NCBI RefSeq assembly: GCF_005239225.2
Contig: NC_133299.1
Coordinates: 11,908,967-11,972,966 of the forward strand
DNA: 64,000 nucleotides
Reading direction: 5' to 3'
From: Populus alba
Lineage: Eukaryota; Streptophyta; Magnoliopsida; Malpighiales; Salicaceae
Position numbers and translations under genes: made by a program. The notes under the pieces are model-generated. The model was not told the origin of the DNA. It saw only the letters and a list, made by a program, of their open reading frames with translations, and made no database searches. Shown piece after piece: positions 34,159 to 45,478 of this stretch. Within the stretch, counting starts at the first letter, position 1. Every line of letters starts with the position of its first letter.

Positions 34159-35745
34159 ATGGAGCTTCTAATCCTCTCAATCTTCACTTTCTTTTTCCTC
34201 TCACGTGCTCAGTTGCCCGGCACATGGGATCTCCTAGTCCCTAACGCAGGCATATCCTCCATGCACACAGCAGTAACCCGCTTCAACACTGTAGTCCTTC
34301 TAGACCGGACCAACACCGGCCCATCTCGTAAAATGCTACGAAAAGGCCACTGTCGTCTCGACCCCCACGACGCCGTTCTCAAGCGCGATTGCTATGCCCA
34401 CTCCGTTCTTCTCGATCTCCAAACCAATCAAATCCGGCCACTCATGATCCTCACTGACACCTGGTGCTCATCAGGTCAGTTTCTCCATGATGGAACTCTC
34501 TTACAAACAGGTGGTGATCTGGACGGGTTCAAGAAGATCCGAAAGTTCGACCCGTGTGACATTAACGGGTCTTGCGATTGGGTCGAGCTTGATGACGTGG
34601 AATTGAGCGAGGGGAGGTGGTATGCCAGTAACCAGATACTGCCCGACGGGTCGGTGATTATAATTGGTGGTAGAGGAGCAAATACTGTGGAGTACTATCC
34701 GCCTCGAAACGGTGCCGTGCTGTTTCCATTTCTTTCTGACGTGGAAGATAAGCAAATGGACAATTTATACCCTTACGTCCATCTCCTTCCCAACGGTAAA
34801 TTATTTGTGTTTGCTAATAATAAAGCGGTTTTATTTGATCACGAGACTAATAAAGTTGTGAAAGGATACCCACCGTTGGATGGGGGCCCAAGGAATTACC
34901 CATCCGCTGGATCATCAGTTATGTTGGCATTGGAGGGTGACTATTCGACGGCTGTGATTGTTATTTGTGGGGGCGCCCAGTATGGCGCTTTCATTGAGAG
35001 GAGCACCGACACCCCGGCGCACGGTAGTTGTGGGCGTATTGAAGCTACATCACCCGACCCGATTTGGGAAATGGAGGACATGCCATTCGGACGGATCATG
35101 GGTGATATGGTAATGTTACCCACCGGTGATGCTCTAGTCATTAACGGAGCTCAAGCTGGGACCCAAGGGTTTGAGATGGCATCAAACCCGTGTTTGTATC
35201 CACTTCTATACAGACCGGGCCAACCCGTTGGGTTACGGTTCATGACACTGAATCCGGGAACTGTACCCAGATTGTACCATTCAACAGCTAACCTTTTACC
35301 AGATGGGCGTGTGTTGGTAGCAGGGAGTAACCCGCATTTTTTCTACAAATTCGAAGCTGAATTCCCGACCGAATTACGGATTGAGGCGTTTTCACCCGAG
35401 TATTTGTCACCGGATCGGGCTAACCTTCGACCCGTAATAGAGGAAATACCCGATACAGTGCGTTTTGGGGAGGCTTTTGATGTGTTTGTGTCCGTTACGT
35501 TGCCTGTGGTGGGGCTTGTAGAAGTCAATTTTGCAAGTGCACCCTTTGCAACACATTCCTTTTCACAAGGACAAAGATTGGTTAAATTGACGATTACACC
35601 CTCAGTTCCGGACAGCGGCAACAGGTATAAGATTGGCTGCAATGCGCCCCCTAATGGGGCGGTGGCTCCGCCAGGTTATTACATGGTTTTTGCAGTCAAT
35701 CAGGGTGTGCCAAGTGTTGCACGGTGGGTGCAGTTGGTGTCTTAA
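34159..35745 (+). CDS. GLOX: Glyoxal/galactose-oxidase-like aldehyde oxidase, single exon, 528 aa
   Basis: A secreted copper-radical oxidase, expected to oxidise an alcohol or aldehyde with release of H2O2 at the cell wall; the substrate cannot be told from sequence. The ATG at 34159 gives a hydrophobic signal peptide (residues 2-14, MELLILSIFTFFFLSRAQ). An in-frame ATG at 34051 would add 36 residues with a proline run and bury that signal, so it is less likely. The N-terminal glyoxal-oxidase beta-propeller occupies about residues 20-400 and the C-terminal DUF1929 domain about 415-527. All five expected copper/radical residues are seen: Cys103 (TWCSSG), Tyr204 (NLYPY), Tyr373 and His374 (RLYHSTAN), and His466 (FATHS). 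Length is normal for plant GLOX proteins. Coding GC is well above its surroundings. It resembles the Arabidopsis At3g53950 group. No frameshift is present. Confidence 0.95.
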   Translation: MELLILSIFTFFFLSRAQLPGTWDLLVPNAGISSMHTAVTRFNTVVLLDRTNTGPSRKMLRKGHCRLDPHDAVLKRDCYAHSVLLDLQTNQIRPLMILTDTWCSSGQFLHDGTLLQTGGDLDGFKKIRKFDPCDINGSCDWVELDDVELSEGRWYASNQILPDGSVIIIGGRGANTVEYYPPRNGAVLFPFLSDVEDKQMDNLYPYVHLLPNGKLFVFANNKAVLFDHETNKVVKGYPPLDGGPRNYPSAGSSVMLALEGDYSTAVIVICGGAQYGAFIERSTDTPAHGSCGRIEATSPDPIWEMEDMPFGRIMGDMVMLPTGDALVINGAQAGTQGFEMASNPCLYPLLYRPGQPVGLRFMTLNPGTVPRLYHSTANLLPDGRVLVAGSNPHFFYKFEAEFPTELRIEAFSPEYLSPDRANLRPVIEEIPDTVRFGEAFDVFVSVTLPVVGLVEVNFASAPFATHSFSQGQRLVKLTITPSVPDSGNRYKIGCNAPPNGAVAPPGYYMVFAVNQGVPSVARWVQLVS

Positions 35746-36570
35746 TCGGCTGTGTGTTTTTATTTTTAATCTTCTTTTATTTTAATTTATTTATGGGCCA
35801 ATTAGAATGCTGTGATTGTTGATACAATGAAAAGGGTATACCGTGAAGAAATTCCAAAAAAGAACAGGGGGGGTGTAATTAATAATTATTGTTGGTTGCT
35901 AGTGTATTATGCAAAAATTGTCGACACTTCAATAACAGAAGATTCCTTTTGGGACCCCTTCAATTTGTGTTATCCTTTGTGAGGAACCTGGCTGAATTCA
36001 GCTGTCAAGACCCAGTGGGATTCCCGTTTATGAACACACAGACAATGCTTTGAAATTGAGAGGGGCCTAGCTAGATTCAATTATTTGATTGCCCTCGAGG
36101 CCTATCCTTTTGCTTATCTCATTGCTGTGAATAAGGCTCTCAAAAAACACACGTTTTTGAGACGAGTTTTTGTATAAATAAAAACATATATAAGATTCAA
36201 TATTTATATCACCGGGGCCATTCCATCCACATTTTTTTTCTTCCACATAATGTTTTTTCTAAACATAATATTTAACATGATGATAAAAATCTAATATTAG
36301 CTCGGGTTGTAAAAATAAATAATAAAATAATAAATTACATAAGTAAAATAATAAATCCATGAGTAAAATGTAATATTTATATCATATTGCCATTAAACAC
36401 AAAGCATACAACTAAATGAATTTTTATCTAAATGCAATGTATTATAATCCATTCAAACAAGATTATTAAAATCAAACTAAACTATGATTAATTCAAACAA
36501 TATTTTTAGGGTATTATCTGAACTGAACTTGGTATAATTTCACAGCAAACAACTATCCATTGCACTCTCT
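35746..36570. other. 3' flank of GLOX-like gene and AT-rich spacer
   Basis: T-rich sequence after the stop probably holds the 3' UTR, but no clear AATAAA is seen. No other gene. Confidence 0.4.
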
Positions 36571-36576
36571 CATTTT

Positions 36577-36715
36577 AAAGGTATAATGATTTTTTTTAAA
36601 ATTATTTTTAATATCAGTCCATCAAATAAATTTAAAAATATAAAAATAATATTAATTTTTTTTAAATATAATTTTTTAATTTTTTTCAAAACTATTTTTA
36701 AAACACAAATAATCA
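36577..36715 (+). repeat. Diverged MITE-like AT-rich repeat
   Basis: TTTTTAATATCAGTCCATCA followed by AATAAATTTAAAAATATAAAAATAAT-type sequence matches the core of the short repeat family. Boundaries are eroded. Confidence 0.4.
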
Positions 36716-36779
36716 ATAAATTAACAAAACCTAAGCACCACATCAGCCACATAATCTATACAACCCAAAATTACAGCAC

Positions 36780-37345
36780 AAGCATAATATCGACTACAAT
36801 GGCCCCTAATCTCCCAAGCAACACCAACCATCAACACAATCCAAATCAACCATAACGGCCAGCACCTCCGCCCAAGTCGCCAGCACCTCCGCCAAACCAT
36901 TAATCACCAATAAAGCCTCTCCCCCCTTGTTCTAAAACAACCAATCAAAACAACTCGAAAATCAAGCCCCAAAACCAACCCATGAACATGCCAGCAACTT
37001 CAACGACAATGATTTCCTCTCCCACTCTTGATGTTGACCTCTTCACCACCAGTAGCAGACATATTGTCTACCACGAACGACCACGATCTCCTCCTTGTGA
37101 GCTACCCGAGACCAACCCAGATCCCCTCTCACCTTACCTAAACAAATGAACAATGGCCTTCCTTGTCCCAATTTTCCTTTCCCGAAATCACCCATAATCC
37201 AGCCGTCATCCGCCACCAAAACACCATCTCCACCACCATGAACTAGATTCAAAACCCAGCCTCCAAGTTATAAATCCAACCATCAATCACACCAGTTTCA
37301 CGCCCCTCTAAAAAAAGACAAGACCCTAGTTCCCTCTCTCTCACG
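36780..37345. other. C-rich island of unknown nature
   Basis: The plus strand is strikingly C-rich and T-poor compared with flanks. It contains a short repeat of GCCAGCACCTCCGCC (36857 and 36878). The longest frame is a 69-codon minus-strand one (37252-37043, starting MNLVHGGGDGVLVADDGWIM), not recognised. It could be a non-autonomous transposon body or a relic gene. Confidence 0.35.
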
Positions 37346-38219
37346 GCAACACCCAAGCCCTTTTAAAATCCCAGAGCAATCACAATTATATAACATTGAA
37401 ATGCCTTGCCGGAAAACTAGCATATAAAAGTAACATAGCAAATCAAAAAGAAAAACAGGATGGTAAAAGAAAATTCACAGAAATTCCCATGAAGCTGCTA
37501 CTCTAGGCTCCTAGCGATGTCTGGACTCTTAATTGGCCAAGGTTGAAGAAGGGGTGAGATGAACAATAAAACACTTGGTAGAGAAGATGAGAGACTGAAT
37601 CTGTTGAGTTTTTAAATCGATTTTGCTTGCTAGGTATACCTTTGACTTGTAAAATTAAATGATTTTACAAGACTGAAGGGTTTTTTTTTTTTTTTTTTTT
37701 AATGAAACACACTTCTTTATTTTTGAAATGAAACGGGGCAATATTATTTTTTCCCATGAAAACAGAAAACTAATATTGGAATCACGAGTTTATCAATTTT
37801 ACTGAATTAAGATGATTTCAGTCTAATTTTATTAGTTTTTAAAATTTTAAATCAATTTTGCATGCTAGATTTTATGAGTCAATTCACAACTTTTGGCTGC
37901 GGCCGTGAATGGCAGGTGCACGTTTTTGCACCTTTTATTGCTGCTTAGCCGTTATCATTGAAAATTGTCATTAGATTATTGATAATTACAGCCAGCCCTG
38001 AAAGCAGCCATCTAAACTCAATTTTTCTTCGAGGAAATCACACAAAATGCATCCCCATGAAGCATGCAAATTTGAAAAAAATTATACCCAACAAGTGCAA
38101 ATTTCCACAGGTAATAATAATAAGCCAAAACATCAAATATAATTTCTTGATCATACACTATTACTCTCAGATAGTATACCTTAAGCACCAGTGATTATTT
38201 ATATACTGCCATAAGTATT

Positions 38220-39084
38220 TTAGGCCATTGAAACTTCAAAACCATCTTCGCAGCAGTCAGCCACAATCACACTCCTCTGAACGTTTTTGTATGAGTATCG
38301 CCGAGCTAAGAACACGTATACAATCAAGTTTGCTGCGATCATTCCGGCTATAAGCCAGTAAAAATAGTCGAGGCGGCTACTGTTCAAGTCTTTTCCAAAC
38401 CAACTCTTGCCAAATCTCCCAGTCACATGATCAATGGCTGTTATCAGAAGACTACTGATGAAGTTTGCAGCTCCGATGACACTAAGGTAGAAGGCAATGC
38501 CTAGGCTTCTCATGGAATCAGGAACTTGGTCATAGAAGTACTCCTGCAAGCCCACCAGAGTAAAGGCATCTCCTACACCGATAATGATGAACTGTGGAGC
38601 CAACCAGAAGACACTCATTGAAAGTGAACCCTTCACTGGATCCTTCTCTACAACACCCAGTCTCTTCCTCTCAACCAATGCTGAAACTACCATTGTGGAG
38701 ATCGAGAAAAGCATTCCAATGCCAATTCTCTGCAGGATTTTGATGCCTCGCTCGTTTCCTGTAGCCCTTCGCAGCACTGGGACAAGGATCTTCTCATAAA
38801 TGGCCACAGCTACTATCATTCCAAAAGCGGAAAGCGCGAAGATTGAGGCTGGAGGGATCTCCAAGCCATTACCAATATTTCTGTCCAACATAGTGCCTTG
38901 CTTGACGAAGAATGTGGCTGTTTGTGCTACAGAGATTCCAAATGGTAACGTAGCTAGCCATATTGGGATCAAATTGAGAATAAGCTTCATCTCTTCAACC
39001 TTGGTCACGGTTGCTAGTGTCCATGGATCTTGCTTTTCAGCACAATTTTCCCAATCCTCCACTATAGCGGCTTTGTCAAGAAAC
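38220..39084 (-). CDS. NPF transporter exon 4
   Basis: It follows acceptor AATTGCAG and runs 865 nt to TAA at 38220-38222. It encodes FLDKAAIVEDWENCAE (the usual FLDKAA block after the loop), the C-terminal six membrane segments and the cytosolic tail. Confidence 0.95.
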
Positions 39085-39134
39085 CTGCAATTCATTTGGG
39101 ATCGTTGAACGAGCAGTTTAAGACATTTTGGGTG

Positions 39135-39189
<55 letters not shown>

Positions 39190-42100
39190 CCAAATTAATT
39201 ACACGGATACGCACTGCAATTATTCAATGGAAACCATTATATCAATCAGTTCACTTAATTGCTTACTTGAGACTTTCGGTATGGCAGAGAAGCCTCCCTT
39301 TATCCACTCGTGACCTGGGAACTTCATGCAAGTCAGCAGGATCAGAAGGATATGGCAGGTTTCTCTTCTTAATGGCAGCTGCTAGGACCTGCAACATTGG
39401 CGTCAAGGGGCTCCCAGGTGGCACATGATAGCGGTAAAATGGCCTTCCTATAATGAAGATGGCTAGTGATGAAGCCATAACTGTTGCAAGAATGATATCT
39501 GCAGCACCCCAACCGACACGATCTTGCACGTAAACAATTACAGTCACGCCAAGTAGAAGGCCACAACAAAGGCCAAAGTTCCACCAGTTGAAATAGGACA
39601 TCTTTTTCTTTCTTTCTTCACTGTGATTCTCGTCGAACTGGTCAGCTCCAAAACTCTCCAGCGAGGGTTTGTGCCCTCCGGTTCCAATGGAGATCATGTA
39701 AATGGCTATAAAGAAGACCACTTCATGAACCTTCCGAGGCTCCAGGCACACAGCTGCGTCACAAGCCTTTAGACTTGGTACAAACGTGGACATTGTTAAG
39801 AGAATCAAGCCCTGGGGGTTCAAATAGATAAAAACAAAACTCTCAGAACAAATTTAATAAAAGTAAATGTTCGGAATAAACTATGAAATAAACAAGTAAT
39901 TAATTTTTGGCTTTTCTCAAAGACGATGATGGAGTTTTCCGAGAGATTCTGCTTCTGCTTTTAGGTATTCTTTTGCCTTTGAACATCACTAAAGATGGAA
40001 CGGTGGTCATTAACATCATTTTACACGGGCTTTGCCTGGCTACTAAACTGGATCAACAAAAACTTTCAGGAAATCAATGAAGCAAAATGGACATAAAGCC
40101 TGAATTTGGCTTTCATGGTCTATCTTAACTTTGTAGGCCCATCTTTATCACCAAAAGAGTTTTTCTTTTTTCTTTTTTTTTTTAAAAAATTAATTAAATC
40201 CATTATACATTTTTGTTTTTTTTTTTTTAAAAACGAATTAAACCCTTTGCATATCAGGTTGTGTTAAGATGAAAAATTTGGATCAAGAGTAATGTTGATG
40301 GGGCAAGATTTAAGGGTAAAGTGTTAAAGGGTATACAAAAATGTTAAGGGATGAAATGTTAAGAATGTGTATTAGGAGATAGAAAAAATTATGGACGATA
40401 ATTATGAAAAGTTATAAGGGTAAATCAATCTTCACCCTTTTTATTACTAATATTTTAACCTCTTTAGACTCTACCAATACTCTAATTTTTAAATAATGGA
40501 GTATTCAAGTATGGTTAAATATAAAACTTTACCAATTAAAAAAAGACATAGAAAAAGAATTTACCAGAAGGTAGACAACAGACGAAAGAAAAACAGTTGT
40601 GAATCGCCCGAAGTAAGCATCAGCAAGAAAGCCTCCAAACAAGGGCATCAACGTAGTCACACCAGCCCAGTAGTTTACATTCCTTGCCGCTGTCTTGAGG
40701 TCTTGATGAATCACCTTGGTAAGGTAAATGATGAGGCTCGTCGCCACTCCAAAGTAACTCAATCTCTCACTGAATTCAATGGCTGCCAAACAGAAAATAG
40801 TTAAAGATCATAAACCAAAACGAAAGAAACAACCACTGTGCCGTAGGGTTTCTGGTCCCTGACCCGTTTCTGTGACATAGATTTCTTCTTTTTCTCATGA
40901 GATTCTACGAGTAAACAAAGGATTTGTGCAGTTCATGTGGACCTTACCACGTATCTCTGTAGCCCATTAAAGGCTGCATTCATTGGCCATACATAAAGCA
41001 GAAGAAGGACCCCATGCAGAGCATAAGTTCTTCTCCATATTTGTGATTGTAAGCGAAGAATCAATTGTATGCAACTTTTACTGATGTTGACAATAACATG
41101 TAGGAATAATTGCATCTCACTAAACAGAAAACTCAATGACGTACAAGTTGATTTATTTTTCCTATTGTTCGTTGGGCTCTTATTTTGAGAATCTTTTATA
41201 TGCATAATTAAGATTCAAGATGTATTAACAAAGAAAAGAAAAGAAATAATGTTGAAATCCGGATTAGTTTTTGTATTCCATGGCAAACAGTTTTATGTAT
41301 ATCTTATAGCGACTATATATATATATAGACACACCCACAGGTACAAGAAAGGCTTGAGTCTGAGCTTGTAGGAGGGAGGGGTCATACTGTCATAGGCTTA
41401 GTACTGATGATTTTGTTAGCCATCAACGTCCCTTTTATGAATCCACTCTTTGTTTTTTGTTTTTTTTTTTTCTCTCAGAAGATCAACGGTAAGGATTGTT
41501 TCTTGTTCTTTATAGGAAAAAAATGGTTAAAGCTGATCAGAAAAGGTATATTAATTACCATACTCTTCTCCTTGAAATAAATACATTACAAACCATGCAA
41601 GGCATGCAACCAAGAGATTGTTTTTGCCTTTTTGAAAGAAAAAGAGACGGAGAAGACGTTTAATCCAAGGATTGCTAAAATGCAGACTAGGTCTCACTTT
41701 GAAGTGAGAAGAATATTGAGTGCAAATTCTTTCTGATTTTAAATATATTTATGACCTTCACCATGTAAGAACTTTACCCAGAACCCACAAGAAAGGAAAT
41801 TAGTAGTACTTGAGAGAATAATATTTAAGATATATATATTAATTAGCATGAGCCCACCAGCTTGTACTCTAGCTGACTTCAGGTTTTTTCAACATTACCG
41901 ATTAGTTTGACCATTTGTAAGAACACAAAAGGAAAAAACATGGTCATGACAAAAACTGTATCAAATACCTAGCTAACTTGCATGGATAGACATTCTCGTT
42001 TCAGAATCATAAGAAGAAAAGTGACGAGTTCCATGAAGAGTCATCCGCCAGTATTTGTTTTTCAACAATAAAGGAAGAACAGTCCTATTTCTGGGAGTAA

Positions 42101-42477
42101 TATTCATGGCTAAATTAATTTTCCTAAGTAGAGTTTAGATAAGCTCGATATTCTGTCTACGGCTGATAAGGAAAAGAAAGGAATATTGAATAAAATGGAG
42201 ACTTCATGCCCTTCTCCGTGGCTTCATCCTTCTTGTAGGTAACCAAACAGAGTATAAAATACAAAGGGAATAATAGTATAAAGAATATTAATTTGTCGGC
42301 AACTCTTAATACTTCATTGCATGGAAGTGTTTAGTCCTTACCGATGATGAAGAGTGTTGCTTTCCAAACACCAGTAGAGGCCCGGAGGGGAACCCTTCCT
42401 TTATGATCCACGGAGGAATCATAAACCCATTTCTCTTCATCAACACCTCCTGTTTCTACTCCCTTCTTAAGCTCCAT
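38220..42477 (-). CDS. NRT1/PTR family (NPF) transporter, NPF5-like, four exons, 587 aa
   Basis: A proton-coupled MFS transporter, predicted to have 12 membrane segments. Members carry nitrate, peptides, hormones or specialised metabolites; the substrate cannot be told here. Exons on the minus strand are 42477-42342, 40782-40565, 39811-39267 and 39084-38220. All introns are GT-AG, and the joined length is 1764 nt (587 codons plus TAA), matching the usual 550-600. The proton-coupling motif E48-x-x-E51-R52 (EFSERLSYFG) spans the exon 1/2 region. Other family marks are NYWAGVTTLMPLFGGFLADA, GTGGHKPSLESFGADQF, FNWWNFGLCCG, the FYRYHVPPGSPLTPM loop, and GVGDAFTLVGLQEYFYDQVP. The C-terminus is EVSMA. 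It appears intact. Closest remembered relatives are Arabidopsis NPF5.6/NPF5.7 (At2g37900/At3g53960). It converges with the GLOX-like gene. Confidence 0.95.
39137..39186. repeat. Microsatellite (AC)25 in NPF intron 3
   Basis: About 25 uninterrupted AC units lie within the 182-bp third intron (39085-39266), some 50 bp upstream of the exon 4 acceptor in gene orientation. Confidence 0.95.
39267..39811 (-). CDS. NPF transporter exon 3
   Basis: It follows acceptor CCCCCAG and ends CTCAA before GTAAGC (545 nt). It encodes GTGGHKPSLESFGADQFDEN, the middle membrane segments and the PF-xxR-x-P-GSPLT loop that starts the central cytosolic region. Confidence 0.95.
39812..40564 (-). other. NPF intron 2
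   Basis: 753-bp GT-AG intron with T-runs and no coding sequence seen. Confidence 0.85.
40565..40782 (-). CDS. NPF transporter exon 2
   Basis: It follows acceptor TTTGGCAG and ends CTTCTG before GTAAAT (218 nt). It encodes the ExxER motif and membrane segments 1-3. Exons 1 and 2 together end exactly at a codon boundary. Confidence 0.95.
40783..42341 (-). other. NPF intron 1
   Basis: 1559-bp GT-AG intron. I see no TE domain or other gene inside. Confidence 0.85.
42342..42477 (-). CDS. NPF transporter exon 1
   Basis: It starts ATGGAGCTTAAGAAGG and encodes residues 1-45 plus one base, ending ATCG before GTAAGG. It carries the acidic N-terminal tail (KKGVETGGVDEEKWVYDSS) and the start of the first membrane segment. 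Confidence 0.95.
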
Positions 42478-42590
42478 ACCTTTGCAGATGCTTGATAATG
42501 TTTTTCCAAAGCCCTAATTTATATTTTCTATCCAAGAGTGCTGGCTACCATGGATGCGGATTTATGGAAGAGAAGCTTGCTTTGGGCGTC

Positions 42591-42600
42591 TTTATATAGA
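42591..42600 (-). promoter_or_regulatory. TATA box of NPF transporter gene
   Basis: On the minus strand CTCTATATAAAGACG lies about 115 bp upstream of the start codon, a typical plant TATA position allowing an 80-90 nt leader. Confidence 0.7.
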
Positions 42601-42609
42601 GGAGGATTT

Positions 42610-43995
42610 GCTTCGTTTACTCATAGGGGAAAATTCCTTATTCCCTGAACACGACTAAGAAGTAAAAAATAATTATTTGGAGATTATCGTGAAAGAGAAA
42701 ATGGTCATTGTATCCTTCTACTTCCACTCAGCATGTCATTCTCAGCTACAGATGGGAATGGCATCCAAATGTTAGTTTTTCCTTTCTTTTGAGTCCGGGA
42801 CCGACTGGACCCCTTAACCTAGCTAGTAAGGAATCTCGTAACCTCGTGATATTCCTTTCCACCACTAAAATGGCTGTGGAAATCCAAAGCAAATGCTGCC
42901 TTCATAGCTCATTCCACCGGATTAAATTCAATTTGGAAAATATTTTTGAAATTCGTTCAAACTTGTTAGTTATTTTCTGAATTCCCTTGAAGAAAGAGAT
43001 AAATACAAAAAGAAAAAAGAAAAAATATAACTTAATTAATCTACCTTTAAAAAAAAAAAAAAGAGAAAAAAGAACGCATGTCCCCTAAAAAATAATAAAA
43101 ACATGTCTAGGTAGGATTTTTTTTTCATACTTATCTCTATATATAGAAACCACCATAAAATTTCTTCATCTCAAACTAAACCCACCACCGTGTGATAATA
43201 TTCTTGAAGTTCAATGTCGTCTTTTTAGGTCATCGTTTATGGTAAAGTTTCAATTAAAGTATCCATTGCTCAATTTAACTTAGGTAGACAGGTTGCTTTT
43301 TGTCTTCCAAATGTAAAACAAATTATCGACCATGCCTTGCACTAATCGTCCTTTATGCTAGCAATATTGTTGATTGTTGTAGTACTGTAAACTCATTTTG
43401 AATTTTTATATTAAGATGAACAAAGAATCTAAAATAGGAAGGGCATTCACTATAAAATAGGTCTTTAAGATGTATTTTTTTATTTGTTGAACTGTCAATT
43501 ATCTATCATAGATTATTCTTAGTGATTTTCTCTTCATGTGGAAATATTTGTGCTATTTCTTGAAATTTGGTTGCTGGGTTTAGAATTTATTGATAGTTTC
43601 TTGCAAAATTTTTCTTTGAGTTGTTGATGATTGAATCTGTTACTTTGCTATTTGTTGTTTATGAACTTCTAACTGGACACAAATTATTGTGGATTGCGAT
43701 AGTGAAATTTATTTGGATATGATGTGTAATTAAGAGGACCGTGGAGGCATTTTAGTATTGTCATGTTGTCTTTTTTATTTTTTATACAAAAAGCTACTGA
43801 CGCTTGTGCCATTAAGAAGGCGTGTAAAACACCTTCAAGTGGTCAAATCTGACCATTTGCCATTTACATAAATGTGTAGACGTGCCCTCTTACACATGAT
43901 GCGATGCGTGTAGACATATCATGATTAATGGATTGCTGCTAGTGATCGATTGTTTGCATTTTTTTTTCTCTTATCTCTTTTAACTACTAAAATAC
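42610..43995. other. Upstream region of NPF gene and AT-rich intergenic DNA
   Basis: No gene or TE domain recognised. A G/C-richer stretch (43800-43930) has no coding sense that I can see. Confidence 0.4.
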
Positions 43996-44019
43996 ATAAT
44001 TATTCTCTATTTGTTTGGG

Positions 44020-44295
44020 TCTGGCAAATACACCATTCCCAAGCTACTTGGGCTTGGGCATCATCCTAGACCCAAGGTTCTTGGGTCTGACAGCTATGTC
44101 TGGTGTCAGACCCGAGCGTAGTTAGACCTAAGCATAGGTTTGACATGGTTACTAAATTAAGGCACATGGGTCTGACATGATTGCCAGAACAAGGCATGAG
44201 TCTAACATGGTTGTTAGACCCAGGCGCATGTTTGGCATGACCCCAGACCCAAGGCTCTTGATTTTGACATGGCCGCTAGATCTAAAACTCTTAAA
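44020..44295. repeat. Degenerate minisatellite-like repeat with GGGTCTGACATGG / AGACCCAAGGC
   Basis: The motifs 'GGGTCTGRCA', 'ATGGYTGYYAGACCCA' and 'AAGGCxCxTGGGTCTGACATG' recur about six times with 35-50 bp spacing. Several copies are partly self-complementary (TGGGTCT / AGACCCA). Related short pieces are seen near 22560 and 27210-27300. Confidence 0.6.
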
Positions 44296-44450
44296 ATATT
44301 CTTTCTACTCTTGATATTTATTTTTACATTTAAAAAAAAATATTGACTTGCTGCAGAGCGTATGCCAATATACTAGTGATACTCTAAATTCACAAACACA
44401 TGCAATTAATTTAAATTTCTATACCAATAATTTGAAAGGTTAGGGATGTT

Positions 44451-44660
44451 TCATTTGCAGAAAATCCTACTTTTTAAAAAATATTTTTCACTTGAAAATG
44501 TATCGAAATAATTTTTTTTAAAAAAATTATTTTTTTAATATTAGTATATTAAAACGATATGAAAACAAACACGAAAAAGTTATGTTAAAGTAAAGAAAAA
44601 AATTAAACAAATAAAATTTTATTTTTTTAAAAATACTTTTAAAATATAAAAACAAATTCA
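44451..44660 (+). repeat. Diverged MITE-like repeat
   Basis: It shows the family pattern: a start like CATTTGCAGAAAATCCT, then ACTTGAAAATGTATCGAAAT, and a core with ATTAGTATATTAAAACGAT. The ends are eroded. Confidence 0.45.
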
Positions 44661-45270
44661 CTCTAAGATCCCAAGCTTATTAGAACCAGTTCTACCTCCT
44701 AATTCTATCATTTTCCAAATAGATAAAAGTTAAGGTACCAAAGTCACAACCGTTTGAAGCTTTCAAATAATTAGTACTTCCCTAAAGAAAGTTGTAATGT
44801 GCATTTGCAGGGAAGATGAGCCAAGATAATTTCCAAAGGTGGCATGTTTGTTTTTTCACTTGATAATTTATCAGAAGATTGTATTTATTGATGTCATACA
44901 TTACCGAACGCTTATTTGAAAATAATAACATAATTTAGAGTTTTGCTCCTTGGTTCATGAGTTTCTCTTTAATTAATATTTAATCAATTTATTAATCTTA
45001 CAATTCCGAGTTTGAACTTCACTGAGTCAAATTAATTTTTATTTTATTTTATTACATAACAAATAATATCAAGATTAATTTATCATTAATTTAATATTGA
45101 AAAATAAAAATTAATAAAAAAATTAACATGATAAAAAAAATAAATTAACTTGTTTTACTGTTTATTTGGACATTGAAATCAAGTCTTTAACGTTCTAGTT
45201 ATGTTTATAATGATTATGGCTCAAATGGATACCTGATAAAAATAATTCACTTCCTATTATGAACAAAAAG

Positions 45271-45478
45271 GCATGTTTGTTTTTGCATTTTAATTTTATA
45301 TTTTAAAAATGATTTTTAAAAAAAAATATTTTTTTTAAATTAATATTTTTTCGGTGTTTGTAAATCATTTTGATGCACTAATATCAAAAATAATTTTTTA
45401 AAAAATAAAAAAATATCATTTTAATGCATTTCCAAACACTTTAAAACATAATTACAACCACATTTCAAACAAGCTTTT
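45271..45478 (-). repeat. MITE-like repeat
   Basis: On the minus strand it begins GCTTGTTTGAAATGTGGTTG and contains GTGTTTGGAAATGCATTAAA and GATATTAGTGCATCAAAATG. It matches the family of 25669-25875, with an A/T-rich far end (CAAAAACAAACATGCC). Confidence 0.6.

Noticed and set aside
34501..35642. Minus-strand frames opposite the GLOX-like gene
   Set aside because: Shadows of a well-supported coding exon, with no family resemblance.
38220..39182. Single open frame beginning with a Cys-Val repeat on the minus strand
   Set aside because: The repeat is the translated AC microsatellite of intron 3. The true exon begins at 39084 after a GCAG acceptor.
39128..39428. Plus-strand frames with Thr-His repeats
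   Set aside because: Antisense shadows of the NPF gene and its AC microsatellite.
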